DNA of 64,000 nt, from assembly GCF_958298935.1 (NCBI RefSeq), contig NC_084944.1, forward strand, positions 18,631,679 through 18,695,678, written 5' to 3'. The stretch comes from Phragmites australis (Eukaryota; Streptophyta; Magnoliopsida; Poales; Poaceae). The notes below the pieces were generated by a model. It was not told the DNA's origin and searched no databases. It was given only the letters and a program-made list of their open reading frames with translations. Of this stretch, positions 12,591 to 25,825 are shown piece after piece (the first letter of the stretch is position 1; every line of letters starts with the position of its first letter). Position numbers and translations under genes: made by a program.

Positions 12591-13309
12591 TACAGCTGAA
12601 CAGCTGTTTTAGTGATTACTTTTATGTTCCCCTTTCCTGTCCACACGCTTGGCATTGAGTCTGCATAGAAAATCACCAGTTTATTGACTTATCATATTAG
12701 AGAAGTTTGATTCAGCAAAGCAAGTGTTTCAATATGATGATTTTTTTTATGAATAGCTGGGAAGAAGTTTAGAAGAGGTGTTCGGAAAGCTGCTAGGAAG
12801 CACTAGTACATGACCTTTTCGTATGGCATCTTTGCTATTGTTGAGCTAGCAAATGACATTTTTGCATTCATGCTCCCACTAAACCAATTTTTCATATGTG
12901 TACTTTTAAATAATTTTATTCTATAGCTATTATCCTATGACACTGCCTGAGCTCTATTATGTTTCTGATGTCTCTCCAATGGAACAAGAGTTAGAGATAA
13001 AATAGAATTCTAATTCATAAATTCATATATAGAAGAGGTCCAAAGAGTATATGAGGAACTAATGGGCCTAAATAAAAAGATTGTGATTCAAAATATATTT
13101 TCAATTAGGAGTAGTGAAATCACACCGCAAAAAAAAAAAAAAACTGTTACAATGTTGTTTCAAAAGTAAAGTTTTTCTATCCCTTAATGTGATTAAATAT
13201 AACCTTTTAGTTTTGCTTCATCTATTTGGGTGGAGGACCTTTTTGTCTGTGTTTTGTCGCAAATAGGTGAATTAGACTTAAGATATGAGCATTTATGATG
13301 AACGTCACT
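12591..13309. other. No recognisable gene
   Basis: AT-rich spacer between the CACTA remnant and the second family-A LTR copy. It contains an A15-type run near 13127-13143. I found no CACTA right terminus. Confidence 0.45.
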
Positions 13310-16178
13310 TGTTGCTGATTCATGAATAATGGATGCCATATGCCCTTAGGCTCCACCCAAACCTCGCCACACGAGTAGATGGTACAACTCTTGCCCGCTG
13401 TCGGCATCGGCGGATATGAAGTAGCCAGAAGCAAACATTTCCTTGCCTGCCAACCTAAAAGTGCAGCGTGAATACGAAGGTACTCGTAAGACTTAAACCA
13501 TATAAGACACATATAAGTAGCCTGACTCCAAGGATTTTGCATTGAGTTATTAGCAAGAAAAAGGCCAAAAGGTTAAGTAAATATTCATACGCGTAAGCAA
13601 TCTAACATCTTTGTGTGAGCACCTATACTTTACCAAAACACATATCGATTCTACCCTATAACCAACCACATGAACATATATGAAACTGGAACCATAATAA
13701 TCATATCTCTAACCAAAACCAACTCGACCACCACCCAACATATCATGTCACATTTCACTCTTCATGACTCTACGTCCGATGAGGATGGACAAAAGCGTGC
13801 TCATAACTGAGAGCGCGGCAATTTGAATTGATTTTACACCCCACTGGGGAGTACTCCTAAACCCACATGATCTGAGACCATCACCCATACAACCCATCAG
13901 TTGTGAGTGATGATTCACATACCAACCGTTCATGTACCCACCTCGAACCTTTATTCTCATGCCCGACGCATGTGGAGGCCACCTAAGACCCCAAGCGTTC
14001 GACATCTTAATGGCGGATCTCAGGTGCCTCCACAAGCCCCTTCTCACATCTCGGGCGCATGAGCCAAATGGACGTGGCGACTTACGATACTTGGCTTACC
14101 CGTCCCATATTCAGGTATGTGATGAGCACGAAAAAGTGCTAAAGCCAAAGGCACCGATGGATGGTGCTTAAATGATGCAACCGGTCTATGGCATCTAGGC
14201 TCCCCTCTCGATCTACCCCTAGCACCGCCCACATCTCGCCTCATTCTCACATCTCATCCAACCCGACATCATAATTATAATTGTGAACAATAGTAAGTAA
14301 GCCCTAAGCTTGCGAACAACGGCCACACCGTCGCTCGACTTCTACCGAGGATCTAAGCATTGTGATTAACCATTATATTTAGACATCGACAAAACCATCC
14401 TAGGTTACAAGGAATAAGGATTGTCAACAGATCAAGATAGAGGTAATGCAACAATATAGGTTCTGCCCACATAGCCCAACATTGACTTGTTAAACATGCA
14501 AACATACATAAAGCATAATTTATCAACTGAGACTCCATTCAATTTGAACAAAGGATGCAATACGCTTAGTTGCTTGCCTTCCTTCTTTTCTTCAAATCAA
14601 GATCAACCACCAAAACCTCCTCGCGATAACCCGTTACTCTCCGGTTCGACGATCACTAAAGAAAAGAATGTATCGCAATAAGCATATGATGAAATGCCAT
14701 AAATATGCTTTGTAATGTATGAAAACATTTTTTCTAGTTAGACTAAGTCATAAGGAAACTAGCAAAATTGGTTTCACTAATTTTGGACTTGCAAAGAATT
14801 AACGACAAATTAATGAAGCCTTAATATAATTAATTTATATCAAAAAATTAATTAATTAGTTCATGTTTAGGGATGTTTTTAGTGGTTAGAGGAGGTTATT
14901 ATGAAACTAATAAAATTGGTTCCATAATTTCTGGAGCTACAAAGAATTTATTACGAAGTTTACAAGCTTCAACAAAGAAAAAAACACATGATGAATAGTG
15001 CAATCCGGAGTATCCGGGTTGAACTTGGACACTCCAGGTTCCGGAGTCTCTGGGTGAACTTGTGGATGGGGGTCCTCTGGTATTTTTGGCTAGGTTCACC
15101 CGAAATCGGTGATGTGTGACCCGGAGTCTCTGGGTTCCTGCAGAACGCGAGTTTTTCGACGATTCTTCTACCGATTCGACTTGCATGTTAAAGTCTAACC
15201 CACATAAGCATGTATAGGAACTAAAACATGGATTCTAAATCTAATTTATCCACTTCACCAACTCGAATCACTAGCTATATTCATCCAAACCTTCCTTCTA
15301 TCTCTAATCCCTCGAGAACACGATGCTAGTTCACCATTCCTCAATTTCAGCCCACAAATCCCATCCAATTGCCAACTAATTCGTGTATCCTCACATGGAA
15401 AACCTAGGAGACTTACCCAAGGTGTTTTTCCAAGGTGTTTGGCCGTTGATTTGGGAAGAATCGGAGTAAAAGTTTGAAGGGAAGACAAGATGCCACTGAA
15501 ATTTCAGAACAAAGTGGTGATGAAAAATGATTTGCAAATCCTCCAAATCTTCATGCATGCAAGAAAATCTTGGATGGATGGAGAGCTAAGGATGTGGGGA
15601 AGGCAATGGGATGACGTGCATACCTCGATTTCTGCTTCTTGAGGGCAGATTTTTGAGGAAAAATGAGAGAGAGAGAGCTTGAGAGATGAGAGGAAGCTGC
15701 TGCCCTTTCTTGCTCTTTGTCTGGTTGGAGTGAGCAAGAGTGTGTGAGAGAGAGGGAGCACATGAGGGAGTGAGGTGGAGCTTCTTGTCTTGTAGCTGAG
15801 TGAGAGAGAAAGAGGTGGTGGGGCTGGCTAGTGGGTCCCACGCTTTAGACTAATGAAATATTTCAGCTGAAGTTCTATTCCTTCTCTCCCATTTTCCTTC
15901 TCTATTCTATTTACCCAAAAGGATGCTCTGGTGCTCCATAAATTCTACGAATTCTAGTGCAGCGATAACAAAATAAGATGAGTCCAATTTAAAGTTGGAT
16001 TCACCCACCACACCTATGTGGGATATAAACTAAAAGAAACTTTAGCGTCAGGTATTTTCATAAATCTAAACGCAAGTTAAACCACCAAAAGAATTTAACA
16101 AGAACTCAACAAATAAACATGATTCTCATGATACATGCTTATGCTTAAAGACATGATTATGGTTTTGGGGATGTGACA
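13310..16178. mobile_element. Solo-LTR-like copy 2 of family A
   Basis: Collinear with 3230-5888: a block with GAGAGCGCGG and GGGGAGTACTCCT at 13808-13856, the segment 14080-14700 matching 3980-4620, a GA-rich promoter-like block near 15660-15830, and an end GGGATGTGACA at 16178. The first 300 bases of copy 1 have no clear match. A possible start TGTGATTAAATA lies at 13188, where cttaa would pair with cttat after 16178 (four of five bases). No internal retroelement genes are attached. Confidence 0.65.
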
Positions 16179-17060
16179 CTTATAAAATTGGCAGAGAAAC
16201 TTATGTCATTCAGAGCATGCTATATATTAGATCAGAATTGACTGTTTGTATGTTGTTGTATTTGACACCCAGAAGGCGTGCCCTTGGTAATTTATGCCAC
16301 TTTTGAGTTTCGACGAACAATATAATGGGTGAATAATAATAAAATATCCATGATTAATGGTGGTGTCGATGTCTCCACCATTCAACAAAAGGAATAGTGG
16401 GTTCATGGTAATAATTGTGGAGGCGATGATCATCCCTCCACATTTGGCTAGGGCATGGGATCATTGTAGTATTGGAATGCTAGATTGAGACAAAAGGATG
16501 CATGGGGGGTTTCTGTGGCAATGTGTATCTGAGGCCCCTATGTTACTGAAACATATCCCACTTTCATTGCACCCAATGTGTTGTAACACTACTTCAAAGC
16601 AAATCAACTACTGCCATAGTGTCCATAGTGTTGACTAAGGGTCTGGCTAGCAATGTATGTGATATCAAGGTTCTTGATGGCGTGGAAGCAGGCGAATCGA
16701 TCTTTTTATCATGATGACCGCAAGCATATAGCCAAAATCCACGTCGTTCAGAGGTGGATGTTATGGCCCTAGGAGGGAGATGGGGAGAGGGGGAAGGAAG
16801 TGATATGGAAGAGGGGTAGCATCTAAATCTACAAAAAAAAAGTAGACAGTGACATAGAGGACAATTACTGGAAGAGCCACCCCTAGGGCAAAGATGGGGA
16901 ACTTTCCCTGGCTTGGCCTACCTGCAGTGACGAAAGATTTTCTCCTGAATGACTTATTGTTTTCCTTCTGTGGTTAGTGAGATGAAGAAAAAAAAGGTTT
17001 TGAAGGAAAAACTAACTGAAAAACTTTGTTTGGAAAGCACCAAAGTTGCATCGTACAATT
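16179..17060. other. No recognisable gene; left part of CACTA element likely
   Basis: No conserved coding frame. The transposase-associated domain that normally precedes TNP2 was not found, and no CACTA left terminus matching the right end at 33947 is visible. CACTACTTCAAAG at about 16588 is the only weak candidate. Confidence 0.4.
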
Positions 17061-17426
17061 TATATAGGTGTAAATGGTTTCCCAAAGCCTGCTCAAGGGC
17101 TGCAAGAAATACTCGAAGTTGTCTTCCGTGCCTAAACTATTGAAATTGAAGGCAAAACATCGTTGTGTAGACCAGAGTTTCTCAAAGTTATTACGTCTCT
17201 TAGAACAAATGCTTCCTGACCACAATGTCTTGCCTGATAGCACGTACTTAGTAACGAAGGTACTTTGCCCCTTGGGACTAGAAGTACAGAAGATTGACAC
17301 ATGTGAAAATGATTGCATTCTGTATCGGAAAGAGTATAAAGGCCTAACTGCATGTCTGGTGTGTGAAGCCCCCTAATACAAACATAAGGATGGATTGGAT
17401 AATGACATATGTGAGGAAAATTCTGT

Positions 17427-17477
17427 GAAGAAGAAGAAGAAGAAGAAGAAGAAGAAGAAGAAGAAGAAGAAGAAGAA
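17427..17477 (+). repeat. (AAG)n microsatellite in transposase
   Basis: About 17 uninterrupted GAA/AAG units. In the transposase frame it encodes a run of about 17 lysines where relatives have a short basic linker. The opposite strand gives a meaningless serine run. Confidence 0.95.
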
Positions 17478-18470
17478 AGGAATACCATGTAAGGTGATGT
17501 GGCATATGCCAAAGATACCCCATTTGGATCGTCTGTTTGCGAAAGCAAAGGAAGCCAAACAAGTGCATTGGCATGGTGAGAAGCGTACTAAAGATGGGAA
17601 GCTAAGACACCCCTCAGATGCTATTCAGTGGAGGAATATCGATCATCACTTTCTAGATTTTGGAAATGAAGTGAGGAATATAAGGTTCGGGATGAGTACC
17701 GATGGAATTAATCCTTTCGGGAACATTAGTAGCAAACATAGCACTTAGCTTGTGCTTCTTTGGATGTACAACCTTCCTCCCTAGCTTTGTTTCAAGAGAA
17801 AGTACATTATGATGCCGATAGTTATCCCCGGCCCAAAGTAACCTGGAAACCATATTGATGTGTCCCTACAACCACTGAAGGATGAATTAGCAAAGTTGTG
17901 GTATGAAGGAGTACAGGTATAGGATGGGTACAAGCGTGAGTACTTTACTCTAAAAGCAATGTTGTTCATAACAGTCAATGATTATCCAGCGCTTTGCAAT
18001 GTGTCAGGACAGACTATAAGAGGAAGAGGCACATGTGTCACGTGCCTAGATGACACATCAAGCCTTAGCCTCAAGAACCCTCACAAGCATTTGTACATGT
18101 GTCACCATAGATTCCTACGTAGGGATTACCCATATCACAGGCTGATGAAACAATTTAACGGAAAGGTGGAGAAAGGATCAGCTGTAGGGCCACGTACCGG
18201 GATGGAGGTGTATGAAATGGTGAACGACATTAAGTTTTGGGAAAAAAATGCGGTGCATCTTTAAGAAGTAATCTGTATTCTGGGACTTGCCTTATTGTAA
18301 GTACTTAGACGTTCACCACAGCATTGATGTTATGCACTTGGAGAAGAATGTTTGTGAGAGTTCGTTTGGTTTGTTCCTTCAAATTTCTGGCAAAACAAAG
18401 GATGGATTGAACTGCCAAAAAAACCTGCAAAAAATAGGCATCAGGAAGGAACTACATCCTAGCTTGTATT

Positions 18471-18484
18471 CCCCCCCCCCCCCC
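18471..18484. repeat. C14 homopolymer in transposase
   Basis: Fourteen C residues replace the usual Pro-Pro block before the TKEEK-like segment of TNP2. The length is not certain and it causes a frameshift. Confidence 0.9.
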
Positions 18485-19289
18485 GGCTTCATACAGTCTA
18501 ACAAAGGAGGAGAAAATTAATCTATGTAGTTGCTTGCATAGGGTGAAAGTTCCATCTAGGTATTCATCCAACATAAAGAAGCTTGTTTCAATGCCTGATT
18601 TGAAGGTATCTGGCATGAAGTCTCACGATTTCCATGTTATGATAACAGAGTTATTTCGTGTTGGAGTTAGGAATATTTTGCCTGAGAAGGTCCGAGACAT
18701 AGTCATTAGGCTTAGCTCCTTCTTCAACAAGATTTCAAAGAAGTTCATGGATCCCGAGCACCTAGATAAACTATAGGTTGAAGCAATCAAGACTCTATGT
18801 TTGCTTGAGATGCACATCCCTCCAACATTTTTTGATATCATGGTCCATCTTATTGTTCACATAGTATATGAGATATAGATGTTGGGCCCTGTGTATCTAC
18901 ATCAAATGTACCCCTTTGAGCGGTTCATGGGTGTTCTCAAGGGATATGTACAGAACCGGTATAGACGAGAGGGAAGTATAGTGGAAGGTTTTACATCCGA
19001 GGAGGTCATTGAGTGGTGCATTTATTATCTTGAAGATGCTAAACTAATAGGCATGCATGTGTCTCGCCATGAGGGAAGACTCGAGGGTGTCAGGACCATT
19101 GGAAAGGAAGTAATACTAGATCCTGGTGAAGAAGAGTTTAGTTTGACACATTTTGTAGTGTTGGAACACATGATTGAAGTGGAACCATTTATCAATGAGC
19201 ACAAGGTGGTGCTATGCCAAGAGAATCCAAAGAGGTCAGAGGCATGGATTGCAAAAGAGCACAAGTGATAGTTCAACCGATGGATAAGG

Positions 19290-19898
19290 ATGCGGTTTGA
19301 AAATAACACCGAGCTGACAGAAAGGTCAATTGTGGCATTGAGTAGGTTGGCAAGAGGGCCAAACTCTTCGATTGTGAAGTGGCAAGGATATGACATCAAT
19401 GCCTACACATTTTACACAAAAGCACATGATGAAAAGAGTGCGTATCAAAACAGCGGGATCCGTATAGATGCATACGACAGCAACGGACACAAGAGCCCCT
19501 ACTACAAGGTAATTGAGGAGATCTGGGAGCTTGACTATTGGGCATTCAAGGTTTCCTTATTTAAGTGCCGTTGGGTAGCAGCATAGGGTGTGCAGGTAGA
19601 CAAGTATGGTATGACCCTTGTGGAACAATCACGTGTGGGATATAAAGATGACACATTCATATTCGCAAACCTAGCCATTAAAATTTTCTATGTCACTGAC
19701 CTAGCTAACAAGAAGTTCCACATTGTTCTCCCAGGTAAAAGATTGATTGTTGGAGTAGAGAACATAGTGGATGAGCAAGACTACAACCAATTTGACGAGT
19801 TGCCTCTTATCGGAGACGACCTCATAATATTGGCAAAAGTTCTAGAGGATGAAGCTACATATGTTTGTAATGATCATGAAGAGGGGTTAACTGTATAA
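19290..19898 (+). pseudogene. DUF4216 module of CACTA transposase gene
   Basis: Two frames separated by one TAG. The first has RGPNSSIVKWQGYDINAYTF and SPYYKVIEEIWELDYWAFKV with LFKCRWV. The second has QVDKYGMTLVEQSRVGYKDD and LPGKRLIVGVENIVDEQDYN. Order and content match the C-terminal DUF4216 region of grass TNP2 genes. The last stop at 19896 is probably the native end. Confidence 0.8.
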
Positions 19899-21507
19899 TG
19901 GAAACATATAGTGAATTAATGCTTTTGAAATTGTGCTTGGACTTGTCATATCGTAATTGTTAGTTTGCATATTATTTCCATATTATTGTGGCTGAATTTA
20001 GCGAAATCTGTGTTTGAATTTAGTGAACTCTATGGTCAAATTTTGTATAAATGTATGGTTGGATTCTGTATAAATCTATAAGTTTGCCATGTTACTGTGG
20101 CATATATATAGCTGCTCATCAGAAACGGTTCCAAAAAAAAAACACCATTTCTAGTGAGATATTGATAAGAAACAGTTCGTTTAATCATCCCTAGCAGAAG
20201 CACAACCCTAGCTAAAACATTTGGCGACCATGCGACCCCGGCCTCCATCCAGTCCCTGCTGCCCTGCCCTCCATCCACTCCATGTCGCCGCCGCCCTCCA
20301 TTCTGCGTTGCCGCTGCCACCTTCCATCCACTTCATGGTGCAGCCGCCACCCTCTACTTCATGCCGCCGTTGCCCTCCACTCCCCACGCGACCCTGACCT
20401 CCATCCACTCTACGCCATCCTCGCCCCCCATTCACTCCGCACAGCCGCCACCCTCTACTCTGTGCTGCCATCGCCCTCCACTCCCCACACGTCGTGGACC
20501 TCCGGTCTGCATCGCCGGGCCCCCCTCTGATCTGTAACGCAAGGGACCCCTCCAACCCTAGCAGTAAGCAGGGCTACTTCTCCGGCATCAACAAGCAGAG
20601 CTAAAGTGCGGCAATGGTGGCAGAGGCAGTAGCAGGGCCAGTTCTCCGGCTCAAGCAAGCCGAGCTGAAGTGCTGCAGTGGCAGCAGCATGGGCTGAAAC
20701 GCGGCAGCAACTGGGCTGGTTCTCCGGCTCAAGGTGCACTCCTGCTTCCTAGATCCACTCCAAAGTTGGTACGACTTCATTTTGGTGGTTTTCTGAAGAT
20801 TATTTTCTCAACCAATGTTTTTCTTATTCCTATTGGCCTATTGCATATTGTCTATCAATAAATTCTTTTAAAGAACCATGTAAGCTAGCCCAAGTTTTTC
20901 TAAAAACTTATGGATGATAGCTCAATGGTTGCTGGAGAGGGAGGAGCGTGAGTAGGATCTATTGCCTGCTGGCTGGTTCAAAAAGTGGGAGACAGTGGCA
21001 CTGGGAGATGGAAAAAAGAGCATTGCAAGACCGTGAGTGGGGATGAAGTTATATCTTGTAGCATTGCAAGACCGCGTGCACACAACATGACGAGGCCGGC
21101 GAAGGGCTTGAAGTCCAGGGCCATGGCGATGACTATTGCTGCTAGTCCCCATGGCTCCGCAGTCGACTGCTGTCGGTGCCCCGACATCCATGGCCACGCA
21201 GCCGACCGCCGCTGCCCTGACAACCACAAATATGCTATACATTGTCTCTAGCAGTTTGTATATGTTTAGCTTGCTGGCATCTTTTGTAAATTGTAGTATC
21301 CGAATTTTGTGGCACAAGTTTACTTCCTGAGCAGCATTGGCTGATTACACAATTTGTATAAGAATCTGAAATGCAGTATGATTATTGTTTGAACTACTAG
21401 GTAGACATTGCAGCCATGACCATAGCAAATTCTACATGTTATATTTTTCCAGCAATATACATTCCTTTTCTCCATAAACTAACATTTCCTATACCTGGTC
21501 TTTTTAG
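19899..21507. other. CACTA internal spacer with GC-rich insert
   Basis: After the transposase gene come two subterminal-type repeats (20118-20185). A sharply GC-rich block follows at 20220-20760, with CCATCCACTCC-like and CCGCC-like runs, open by chance on both strands, and then AT-rich sequence. No conserved protein is seen. The GC-rich block could be a captured or simple-sequence insert. Confidence 0.45.
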
Positions 21508-23728
21508 TCAATTATGAAAAGGATCGGCGTAGGAGGATAGTGAGCAATATTGAGAAAATGCAAGAACTAGGCATCGCAAGTGCCAAAGCTGGCTTGGCCC
21601 AGTGTGTGCATGGGTCACCCCCAAAAAAAGAAGACACGAGACAATCAGTATAAGATAGTGCTGAGCCAGAGAACAGACCTTGACAATGAGGACTTCGACC
21701 CTACAGATGAAGATTGCTCATCTGATGAAAGTGAAGATGAGGCACGCCAAGTGTCAAAGCCGGTGGACATTCCTATATCGTCTGAGGTTGGTTCGACAAA
21801 GGTGTGGTCATGGCTATAACAAGATGCATGGGGGCCGATATCGCATCACTGAAGTGTCACAAGCAAGGAACCCAATCCAACCTCGATATGTGTCCAACCA
21901 GTTCTATACAGCCTGTGGGGTAATTGGTAGGGAGAGGATCAACATCAACATTCAATCGTGGAAGGATGTTGCAGATTTTGAGAAGGAGGTATTCTGGCAG
22001 GACCTTTCTAACAAGTTTCATATCCTTGAACAATATAAGGAGTTAGTGCAGGATAGGGTTTTGAAGTCGATTAGCAACTCCTTTAAGTTGTTCAAGCATA
22101 AACTTACCAAGTTTTATGCTCTACCTGGACTATCACCACATCCATATTACACCTTCATTCATGAACAGGACTGGGATATCTTATTGCAATAAAGGTTGAT
22201 GGATGAATTTGAAAAGATCAGCCAAGACCACAAGGAAATCCAGTCATATAACTCTAACCCCCACAGACTTAGTACCACCGGGTATGACGGTAAGGCTGAG
22301 GAATGGTGAAGAGAGGACGAGGAGGCAATCCACGAAGGATGAGAACCACCATACTCTGACATAGCGAGCGAGCATTGTTGGAACTAGGTGCGAAGGAGGA
22401 CCTCCAAAACTTCGACACACGAGCTCATCCTCAAGAACCCTAGGGACCAGGAGGTGTCCCAAGAAATGGTAAGAAATTTGTGTTACATAGATATCATTTT
22501 TTGACCATGTCATCTCCCCATTTTGGTTAACCACTTGATTGGCTCTTGTAGCTCTAGTTGACTATCAAATCTTCGCACGGCTCCATTCCATTTGATAAGG
22601 AAGATGACATGCTAACCAAGCACTCAGTCGCCTAGAGAACCCAGGTCAGACACGCGGTGTTAGTGTGTATGCCACCTGGAACCATGGGTTTTCGGATGAC
22701 AATTCCTATAGGGGCAGGCATATGAAAAAGGAAGCCTATGAGGGTCAAATGATCTAGGCGGTTTGTGCCGAGTTCCGACAACACATATTGAGCTTGGAGG
22801 AAAAGATAGACTCCCTGACCTAGTAGCAACAGTGTGGGCTAGCCTTTTTCGGAGCAAGCCCTCCCTAGATTCGGAGCAGTTGTGCGTCCACTCAACATGT
22901 CATCCATTTCCCCGTTGACAACATTCAGATTTGGGGTGAAGATATGTTTTACTACACAATGGATGATATTGACTCACGATAGTATGTAACCTCCATGCAT
23001 TTGTTCTATAGGTGCCTACGCCCTGCACTCTACATGTCACTATTAATGATGAACCCATGGACACAGCAAAAGGGATGGCTTACCCATGTGTTGATGGCAA
23101 TGTGATCCACATGGTGCCAATAAATCAAGCATGTGTAAAGGTCTCGGTGGATTGGGTGGAGCCATTTTTGAGAACCGCAAAGCTGAAATATCCAATAGAC
23201 GATGAGATTACAACACTTGGGCAGGCTGTTCGGCATTTCATCCAATGGCCCAAGAGTGACATCACCCTTGATGCACCACCACCACAAGCTCTATCCTCTC
23301 CAGTCTTACAAGATCTACCCCAGAGCTCTTCTCCTGTGCTAGCCATCCAACCACCTTTAGTGAAGAAGCACCAACAACCCTTCTCTGAACCAAGCATTTC
23401 TAGTCCTGTGAAGTCAACAAAAAAGGCAAAGGAGAAGGAGAAGGAGAAGGCTAAGTCTAAGGCTAGGCTAAGGAGAAGGACAAGGAGAAGGAGAAGGAGA
23501 GGGAGAAACCTGAACTATATATGTACAAGTTGGGGTTTTACTTTTGGCAACAACGCCTATCTAAAGTCCCTGACTATTGCTTGTCGAATACTGCATGGGA
23601 GGCACATTAAGAGGACAAACGAAGAGAAAGCCATGCCACAAAGTATCACTGGCTTCATCCAGAATGTGGTGCTTCTTAGCAAGGACAACTACTTTGTGAT
23701 TACATTTGATGACCTCCACCTGCTCTAC
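21508..23728 (+). pseudogene. CACTA second gene, N-terminal part (DUF8039)
   Basis: Blocks: NYEKDRRRRIVSNIEKMQEL at 21510; then CGVIGRERININIQSWKDVA, DFEKEVFWQDLSNKF and FKLFKHKLTKFYALPG (21900-22120); then the DUF8039-like MPTPCTLHVTINDEPMDTAK, VDGNVIHMVPINQACVKVSV, ITTLGQAVRHFIQWPKSDIT (23012-23260), a Pro/Ser linker, a K/E/R-rich tract (23420-23510), and a start of the protease region ending FDDLHLLY. The frame is cut by the LTR element at 23729 and resumes in phase at 32274. Several stops and a shift near 21820 break the upstream part. Confidence 0.75.
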
Positions 23729-24658
23729 TGTTGGTGCAAGAGTTCGTCTTGCCCCAGCAAGTACGGCGAGAGTTTCTTCTAAGCAGGAGACTCAAGCTTG
23801 GAGACGAAGTTTTAGAGGAAGGAACACCATGAATGTATTGATGGTAGAAAAAATGGATCGATCTGGGAGGAGTATCACAGTGTGACTTGGTGTGTTTTCA
23901 CCTCTGTGTCTTTTTGCTGTCTAGCTCAGTCCTCCCTTTCCCAGGCGACCATGGCCCCCTATTTATAGGGCCGTTCATAGCTTGGCATACAAGTTATCAT
24001 AATGTACAAATATCTAGGACTCGACCGAATTACTGAGCCTTATTCCGGATAACTACTTTCTACCCTATCTGGGAGATAAATATCCACCGTAGTAACTATC
24101 GTGGTGCCTGCCCCCTAAAGACGGTGAGCCGATCGCCAATTGCGGCCCGACGCCGCACTGTCAAGGGTGTCAGGATAACCTCCATTATGCTGGAGTGTTA
24201 GAGCAGCATCCATCAGCCTAGGCATTTAATGCCAGTCACTTCCTTGCAGGCAAAGCACGACCGGTGCTCCCCTTCCGACAGATCTTTCCTAATGCCTGCT
24301 GACTCACTTTGTAGCCTTAGGGAAGGTGGCCTGAGCAGCCCAAGGCGGGGGTCTCGGGAGGCATGGCTCCAGGAGGGGAAGGCTTCGGGAGGTAGGACTC
24401 CGGAAGGCCGGGGCTTCAGGAGGCTGAGGCTTCAGGGGACCGATGCTTCGGGAGACCGAGGTGTCGGGGGGCTGGGCTTCGGGAGGCTGGGTTTTGGGAG
24501 GCTGAGCTTTCATGAGGCTGAGCCGGTTAAGCCAAGGGAAGGCTTCGCAGGTACGAAGAGGTCGAGTCTGTAGTTGAGGGCCGGAGATCAAGGCTCCAGA
24601 GGGACCTGGATAGTAATCTTCAACCATTATCCTCAGGCTGGTTTATTTTCCCCCAACA
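23729..24658 (-). repeat. 3' LTR of the Tat-like element
   Basis: 930 bp, TGTTGG...CCAACA. It matches 31312-32268 closely apart from scattered substitutions and one indel. The TATAAATA on the minus strand is at 23960-23967. It contains a G/C-rich set of short GGGAGGCTGGG-type repeats near 24390-24500. Confidence 0.9.
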
Positions 24659-25319
24659 GTACCTCCTCATTCTCGGGCCCCGATGTTTCGGAGGGGGGAG
24701 AGGATGCAGAGGAAAACCAACCCCAGCCTGGTATAGTATCAAGGATGCCCGATGGCAATTCCCTGTCCTTAAGAAGTTTTTTGTTGGGAACGACGGGCGT
24801 CAATGGCGAGGCCCAAGGCTGATGGCGTACTGGTGGTGGCGATCTGCTCCGAAGCTTGTTGGAGCTGTCATGCGCGGTGTTAGGACCCCAGGCCATAGGG
24901 GTGTCGATGGATGTGGTGTACTCTGGGGTCCGTGTTGAGGCCGATACAGGTTATCTGGATTCCTTCAGCATGGTTCTTCTTGCCTTTTGAGGTCGCCAGA
25001 GTAGAGGTTACGTGTAGGATTGGGGGACCCTACGCATTTGCTTGGCAGGATGAGATGTACCACTGCCGCGTTCTAACTGAACTAGACAGGGGGGACATTT
25101 ACGGTCTTGTTCCCACGACCCTATCACGTGCCGAAAGGAGTCTGGGTTATTAATGTGACGGGACGTCCATGCGAGAAAATGAGGCATTCATCATGGAACG
25201 CTGCCACGTGCTGGCGGAACAACTGAGGCATGACCACGGTCCCCTCAGGCATTCAATGGGGGACACCGCGGTGTTGGTTCCGTTTCATCTTTCGGGCTTA
25301 CGTGGCTGCTTGCCCCGGG

Positions 25320-25825
25320 TATAAAGCTGGAGCCACCCAGCTGGATTCTCCACAGCCCAACGAGTGAGCAGTTAACCTTGACCTGAGTATGGTGTCGTCT
25401 TCCTCCTTATCCTCTTCGGAGATGTCGATGATCTCAACAGATTCTTCGGGAGCCAAACCATTTCGGTCGTTTGCAGAGGCGCCGGTGGCCACGCCGCTTC
25501 CATCTCTGCAGGGAGGCGACTGCTTGCCGCTCCGGCTCGACCTTTGGCTGGGGAGGCCCTGCCCATTGTGATCATCGATATCTCTGATGATGATGAGGAG
25601 ATCGACTGGGATCTCCTACTGGGGCAGAGTGAGCAGGCGTCTACAAATGTGACGGCGAAGGATGAGGCCTGGAAGGCGAGGGAGAAGGCCCCACCGGTGA
25701 CCTCCTCGAACTCTTCTTCGTCGTTCGATAGCTCAGGAGCTGGCTACTGTATCGGCTTCCGCAGCGGCAGGCCACAGATGAGGCGCATACGCCATCCCAT
25801 GCGTGGCCCCTGCCGAGACTCGTAA
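25320..25825 (+). pseudogene. Antisense gene-like unit in the Tat-like element
   Basis: On the strand opposite to the element there is a TATAAAG at 25320-25326, an ATG at 25389 about 60 bases on, and a frame beginning MVSSSSLSSSEMSMISTDSS. After a shift near 25540 a second frame reads IVIIDISDDDEEIDWDLLLG and ends CIGFRSGRPQMRRIRHP at 25825. The acidic middle and basic end are protein-like. The protein is not recognised. Antisense extra genes are known in Grande-type elements, but equivalence is untested. Confidence 0.5.

Larger units (their letters stand above)
17074..19270 (+). pseudogene. CACTA TNP2 transposase with DUF4218
   Basis: Reading through frame changes: GCKKYSKLSSVPKLLKLKAK, CPLGLEVQKIDTCENDCILY, a lysine run from an AAG repeat, WHMPKIPHLDRLFAKAKEAK, MSTDGINPFGNISSKHST, CVTCLDDTSS, DVHHSIDVMHLEKNVCESSF, and KVPSRYSSNIKKLVSMPDLK. 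Then DUF4218: LLEMHIPPTFFDIMVHLIVH, MYPFERFMGVLKGYVQNRYR, EEVIEWCIYYLEDAKLIG. The HSIDVMHLEKNV block is a strong TNP2 signature. Stops lie near 17374, 17746, 18776, 18878 and 19268. The C14 run at 18471-18484 and the AAG array both sit inside the coding region and shift or extend it. Confidence 0.85.

Noticed and set aside
16588..16600. CACTACTTCAAAG as the left end of the large CACTA element
   Set aside because: It shares only the CACTAC start with the right terminus and no subterminal repeats follow it.
17132..17574. Minus-strand frames with serine or phenylalanine runs
   Set aside because: They are the complement of the AAG repeat in the transposase and carry no other signal.
20208..20760. 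GC-rich frames on both strands as a gene
   Set aside because: Short CCATCC/CCGCC repeats keep every frame open, and no domain or splice structure supports coding.
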